From: an uncultured Clostridia bacterium
GTDB lineage: Bacteria; Bacillota; Clostridia; UMGS1883
Assembly: GCA_947630525.1 (NCBI GenBank)
Contig: CANRHW010000043.1
Coordinates: 1 to 10,097, forward strand
DNA: 10,097 bases
Reading direction: 5' to 3'
Under the pieces are notes generated by a model. The model did not search any database. It was not told where the DNA came from and saw nothing but the letters and a program-made list of their open reading frames with translations. The position numbers and the translations under genes were made by a program. Below are positions 7,000-10,097 of this stretch, piece by piece. The stretch's first letter is position 1, and every line of letters starts with the position of its first letter.

Positions 7000-8299
7000 A
7001 CATATCAACGTGATAGGCGGCGGCCTCGCTGGGTGCGAGGCCGCCTGGCAGATAGCCCGGCGGGGGATAAAGGTTCGGCTTTTCGACATGAAGCCCCGAA
7101 CCTTTTCTCCCGCACATTCAAATACCGACCTCTGCGAGCTGGTCTGCTCCAATTCCCTTAAAGGGGCGGGGCTCGACAATGCCTGCGGCCTGCTAAAGGA
7201 AGAAATGCGCCGCATGGACAGCCTGGTGATATCCTGCGCCGACCGCACCCGGGTTCCCGCCGGGGGAGCCCTGGCCGTTGACCGTGACGCCTTTGCCGCT
7301 TTGGTGACCGAAAGTCTGCGCGGTGCGCCTAATATAGAGATAATATCCCAAACTGTGGAGGCCCTGCCTTCGGGCGTTACGGTGATTGCCACCGGCCCAT
7401 TGACCTACGGGGGCATGAACGATGTGATAACCGCTCTCACCGGCGGCGAGGGCCTGCACTTCTACGACGCCGCCGCGCCGGTCATTGCCGCCGACAGCAT
7501 CAACACCGAAAAAACCTACCTTGCCGCCCGCTATGACAAGGGCACTCCTGATTACATAAACTGCCCCATGGACAGGGAGGAATATGACGACTTTTGGGAG
7601 GCTCTGGTCAGCGCTCAGCGCACCCCCATTCATGAAAATATAGACGTCCCCAACGTTTTTGAGGGCTGTATGCCGGTGGAGATAATGGCCGCCCGGGGCC
7701 GGGACACTCTGCGCTTCGGCCCGCTTAAACCCAAGGGCCTCCGCGATCCGCGCACCGGCCTGACGCCTTGGGCCGTGCTCCAGCTGCGGCGGGATAACAC
7801 CGCCGGCACCCTTTATAATATGGTAGGCTTTCAGACCAATTTGAAGTTCGGCGAGCAAAAACGGGTGTTTTCCATGATACCTGGCCTTGAAAACGCCGAC
7901 TTTGTCCGTTACGGCGTTATGCACCGCAATACCTACATCGACTCGCCCCGGCTCCTGAACCCCGACTACAGCCTGCGCTCCAGGCCGGAGGTGTTTTTCG
8001 CCGGGCAGATAACCGGCGTTGAGGGCTATGTGGAATCCGCCGCCTCGGGCCTGCTTGCCGGCATAAACGCCGCCGCCCGCCTGACAGGCCGGGAGCCGCT
8101 TGTGCTGCCGCCCACCACCTGCGCCGGAGCTTTGACGGCCTATATATCCGACCCGGAGGTCAGGAATTTCCAGCCCATGAACGCCAACTTTGGCATAATC
8201 CAGCACGAAATATTGAAAATACGAAATAAAAAAGAAAGATATGAGCGAATTTCCGCTAACGCTTTGGAAGCGTTGGCAAATTGCACAAAAAATATTTGA
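6992..8299 (+). CDS. trmFO: TrmFO, folate/FAD-dependent tRNA (uracil-54-C5)-methyltransferase
   Basis: A 435-residue protein, the normal TrmFO length. It starts at ATG 6992 with GGAG at 6981-6984 and overlaps the end of the lipoprotein gene. The N-terminus INVIGGGLAGCEAAWQIA is the FAD-binding Rossmann signature (G9-x-G11-x-x-G14). C52 in DLCELVCSNSLKG and C226 in FEGCMPVEIMAARG match the two cysteines studied in B. subtilis TrmFO (Cys53 and Cys226). Other family blocks are DTLRFGPLKPKGLRDPRTG, MVGFQTNLKFGEQKRVF and the C-terminal FAGQITGVEGYVESAASGL. The enzyme uses methylenetetrahydrofolate and FADH2 to make m5U54 in the T-loop of tRNAs, in the cytoplasm. In many Bacillota trmFO lies near topA, xerC and codY; here it follows a lipoprotein gene. 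No truncation or missing key residue is seen. Confidence 0.96.
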   Translation: MSEHINVIGGGLAGCEAAWQIARRGIKVRLFDMKPRTFSPAHSNTDLCELVCSNSLKGAGLDNACGLLKEEMRRMDSLVISCADRTRVPAGGALAVDRDAFAALVTESLRGAPNIEIISQTVEALPSGVTVIATGPLTYGGMNDVITALTGGEGLHFYDAAAPVIAADSINTEKTYLAARYDKGTPDYINCPMDREEYDDFWEALVSAQRTPIHENIDVPNVFEGCMPVEIMAARGRDTLRFGPLKPKGLRDPRTGLTPWAVLQLRRDNTAGTLYNMVGFQTNLKFGEQKRVFSMIPGLENADFVRYGVMHRNTYIDSPRLLNPDYSLRSRPEVFFAGQITGVEGYVESAASGLLAGINAAARLTGREPLVLPPTTCAGALTAYISDPEVRNFQPMNANFGIIQHEILKIRNKKERYERISANALEALANCTKNI

Positions 8300-8340
8300 A
8301 AAATTAAGCAAAACGTCAAAAAGAAATTTTGATTTTGTTA

Positions 8341-8369
8341 TTGATTATTTTTGAATAAAATGTTAAAAT
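8341..8369 (+). promoter_or_regulatory. Sigma-A promoter with extended -10 for the secreted hydrolase gene
   Basis: TTGATT at 8341-8346 and TAAAAT at 8364-8369 are separated by exactly 17 bases, and TG-T (8361-8363) immediately before the -10 gives an extended -10 element. The surrounding DNA is very AT-rich. Transcription should begin near 8376, leaving a leader of about 60 bases. Confidence 0.75.
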
Positions 8370-8379
8370 AGACTTAACA
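8361..8379. repeat. Inverted repeat across the -10 and start site, candidate operator
   Basis: TGTTAA (8361-8366), 7 bases, then TTAACA (8374-8379) form a perfect 6-bp-arm palindrome. It covers the -10 box and the predicted start point, so a bound protein would block the promoter. The half-sites resemble the clostridial Rex arm, but Rex sites have a 4-base spacer. No regulator can be named. Confidence 0.45.
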
Positions 8380-8383
8380 GTAT

Positions 8384-8407
8384 GGGGCAGTGTGTTCGCT
8401 CTGCCCC
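8384..8407 (+). other. Stem-loop at the start of the hydrolase mRNA leader
   Basis: GGGGCAG (8384-8390) and CTGCCCC (8401-8407) form a perfect GC-rich 7-bp stem with a 10-base loop. It lies between the predicted start (about 8376) and the ribosome site (AAGGAGG, 8422-8428), and no T run follows. It is therefore more likely a 5' mRNA-stabilising stem or leader element than a terminator of trmFO, although the latter is possible if the promoter call is wrong. Confidence 0.55.
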
Positions 8408-8437
8408 GGAATTAATTATTCAAGGAGGAAAACGAAC

Positions 8438-10097
8438 ATGAAAAAGTTTAACCTTCGTGCGCTGGCGTCAGGGCTGGCCGCTTCGGTGGCTTTGACCTGT
8501 CTCAGCGGCGTTCCCGCTTTAGCGGCGCCGCAGAAGGTGGGCGAGGCCGCGCAGGCCGTTATGCCTACCCGCGCACAGGCTGTCGAGGCTCTTGAACGGG
8601 CTAACGACAAATGGATAACCAGCAATCCCAATCACGGACGTTCGTTCTGGGATAATGCGGCTTATCATGTGGGCAACATGGAGGCCTATTTTACAACGGG
8701 TATAGAGTTATATCGCAACTATTCCGAAGCCTGGTCCATCCAGAACAAGTGGAAGGGCGCCACAGGCACCAACAGGTCTGCCTGGAAGGGCAACGCCTCC
8801 AACGGCGGCTACGGCGAAGGACAGGATTGGGTTCTGTTCGGCGACTGGCAGATATGCTTCCAGACCTACATAGACCTTTACAATGACGAGCTTATGCAGT
8901 CCAAAAATACAATCCAGGACGACAACAAGGTCGCCCGTGCCCTTGAGGTTATGAGCTACCAGATGTCCAGGTCCGAGAAGGACTGGTGGTGGTGGGCCGA
9001 CTCCCTGTTCATGGCCATGCCCATCATGAGCAAGCTTTATGTCCTTACCGGCGATCTCCAGTACCTCGACAAGCAGTACGAGTGGTTCAAGTGGGCTTCC
9101 GAGGACGTTGAGGGCGGCACCAAGGACGGTATGTGGGACGAGGAAAGCAAGCTGTATTACCGCGACGGTAAGTACATCTATCCCGACCACAAGTCCGGCA
9201 ACGGCAAGAAGGACTTCTGGGCCCGCGGCTCCGGCTGGGTATTTGCCGGTCTTGCCCGCGTACTTTCCGATATGCCCACCGACTATGAGAACAGGGGCTA
9301 TTTCCTTGAAAAATATACAAAGATGGCTCAGGGCGTAGCTTCTACCCAGCAGACAGAGGGCTTCTGGTCCCGTTCCATCCTCGACCGCTCGTGGGTTGAC
9401 GGCTTTGAGACCAGCGGTACCGCGTTTTACACCTACGGTCTTGCCTGGGGCATAAACAGCGGCTATCTTGACCGCGCCACCTATCTGGACACCGCTCTTA
9501 AGGGCTGGTACTATCTGTATAACACCGCTCTCCAGGATGACGGTACCATAGGCTATGTTCAGCCTATCGGTGAGAGAGCTGACCAGCAGCCCAACCTTAC
9601 CGGTAGGAGCACCCAGAACTTCGGCGTAGGCGCTTTCCTGCTGGCTTCCGCCGAGATTTCAAAGCTGGCCGGCGGCGTTTACGGCGACCAGACCAACAAC
9701 AACGATATCTATCCTTACATTCTTCGTAAGCTTGCGGGTGAGAAGTACGTTATGGAGGTAAATACCGCCCACGTATTTGAGAGCGGCGTTATCCACCACC
9801 ACGACGAGAACAATCACAATATGCAGACCTACCGCAAGGACGACACCACCATGATCCCCGTTATCACCATAAAGAACTACTTCAAGAACTGCGAGGTAGT
9901 TGATAACGGCGGCAACGTCACCATTACCCGCACCGTTAAGCGGGGCAGCGGCAGCGTTGTACACACCGTTGCCGTAACCAGCGGCAGCGCCAGCTACACC
10001 GTTGACGGCGCTCAGGCTACTCTGCCCACCGCCGCCGAGACCAAGGACGGTTATGTGTGCGTACCTGTACGCCAGATAATGGAGGGCCTTGGTTATG
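8438..10097 (+). CDS. Secreted GH105/GH88-like glycoside hydrolase with C-terminal copper amine oxidase-like repeats (3' truncated)
   Basis: The frame is open from ATG 8438 (strong AAGGAGG nine bases upstream) to the window end, 553 codons with no stop. Residues 1-30 are a Sec signal peptide (core ALASGLAASVALTCL, cleavage near ALAA-P). Residues about 40-420 form an (alpha/alpha)6-barrel of the unsaturated rhamnogalacturonyl/glucuronyl hydrolase type (YteR/YesR, GH105; related to GH88). Blocks seen are FWDNAAYHVGN, DWQICFQTYIDLY, ADSLFMAMP, FWARGSGWVFAGLARVL, GTAFYTYGLAWGINSG and YVQPIGERADQQPN, then NFGVGAFLLASAEI. D188 in ADSLFM is the probable catalytic acid, and D72 is another conserved candidate. 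From about 430 on, an extension contains DDTTMIPVITI and DGYVCVPVRQIMEGLGY, typical of Cu_amine_oxidN1 (stalk) repeats that occur at surfaces of Clostridia and Paenibacillus. A His-rich loop (HHHDENNHN, 453-461) lies just before. GH105 enzymes remove unsaturated uronyl ends from pectin or glycan fragments; the substrate here is unknown. Confidence 0.85.
   Translation, partial: MKKFNLRALASGLAASVALTCLSGVPALAAPQKVGEAAQAVMPTRAQAVEALERANDKWITSNPNHGRSFWDNAAYHVGNMEAYFTTGIELYRNYSEAWSIQNKWKGATGTNRSAWKGNASNGGYGEGQDWVLFGDWQICFQTYIDLYNDELMQSKNTIQDDNKVARALEVMSYQMSRSEKDWWWWADSLFMAMPIMSKLYVLTGDLQYLDKQYEWFKWASEDVEGGTKDGMWDEESKLYYRDGKYIYPDHKSGNGKKDFWARGSGWVFAGLARVLSDMPTDYENRGYFLEKYTKMAQGVASTQQTEGFWSRSILDRSWVDGFETSGTAFYTYGLAWGINSGYLDRATYLDTALKGWYYLYNTALQDDGTIGYVQPIGERADQQPNLTGRSTQNFGVGAFLLASAEISKLAGGVYGDQTNNNDIYPYILRKLAGEKYVMEVNTAHVFESGVIHHHDENNHNMQTYRKDDTTMIPVITIKNYFKNCEVVDNGGNVTITRTVKRGSGSVVHTVAVTSGSASYTVDGAQATLPTAAETKDGYVCVPVRQIMEGLGY

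Noticed and set aside
7193..8311. Long antisense open frame (372 codons) opposite trmFO, and similar long ones opposite walH (4094-4927) and walR (682-1218).
   Set aside because: They are antisense shadows of GC-rich genes with confident products; their translations show no recognisable domain and they lack ribosome sites.
8316..8332. TCAAAA-N5-TTTTGA hairpin after trmFO as terminator.
   Set aside because: The stem is purely A/T plus one G/C pair and too weak to call; it could still contribute.
8361..8379. Rex redox-repressor site.
   Set aside because: Arms match the clostridial Rex form TTGTTAA...TTAACAA only in part and the spacer is 7 rather than 4 bases; kept only as an unnamed operator candidate.

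Overview
The window (about 10.1 kb, GC-rich with AT-rich intergenic gaps) looks like chromosomal DNA of a Gram-positive, probably anaerobic, Clostridia-type member of the Bacillota. The grounds are a WalRK two-component system with WalH/WalI-type accessory proteins, folate-dependent TrmFO, a 2-hydroxyacyl-CoA dehydratase/activase-family protein, strong Shine-Dalgarno sites and several secreted proteins with Gram-positive signal peptides. No mobile element, CRISPR array, tRNA or rRNA was recognised. The species cannot be named from the sequence.

Layout. Positions 1-455 hold the C-terminal end of a large acyl-CoA dehydratase activase-related protein. Positions 529-5901 form a cell-envelope signalling cluster on the + strand: walR (529-1212), walK (1246-3042), a small secreted Ig-like protein (3141-3611), walH (3677-5140) and walI (5137-5901). 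The small secreted gene stands out. It has its own TATAAT preceded by a perfect WalR-type direct repeat (TGTAAC-N5-TGTAAC, 3071-3087), and it is followed by a perfect 13-bp hairpin terminator (3625-3654). It therefore looks like a self-contained WalR target gene nested inside the wal operon, which would also put a partial transcription barrier before walHI.

Positions 5929-6351 (- strand) encode a glycine-zipper protein of the YflT/general-stress-17M type. An AT-rich divergent promoter region (6352-6426) separates it from an acidic lipoprotein gene (6427-6999). That gene overlaps trmFO (6992-8299), a tRNA m5U54 methyltransferase.

After trmFO, a 138-bp intergenic region carries a good sigma-A promoter (TTGATT-N17-TAAAAT with an extended -10), a perfect inverted repeat across the -10/start region and a stem-loop at the very start of the predicted transcript. 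It drives a secreted GH105/GH88-like glycoside hydrolase (8438 to beyond the window end). The hydrolase carries a C-terminal extension resembling copper amine oxidase N-terminal-like (stalk-type) repeats.

How the genes work together: WalK senses an envelope signal and phosphorylates WalR. In Bacillus, WalH and WalI are membrane-anchored extracellular modulators of WalK, and WalR controls cell-wall hydrolase and other envelope genes. The inserted secreted protein is placed to be either a WalR output or a new extracellular component of the sensor complex. The remaining genes (stress protein, lipoprotein, TrmFO, polysaccharide hydrolase) form separate transcription units.
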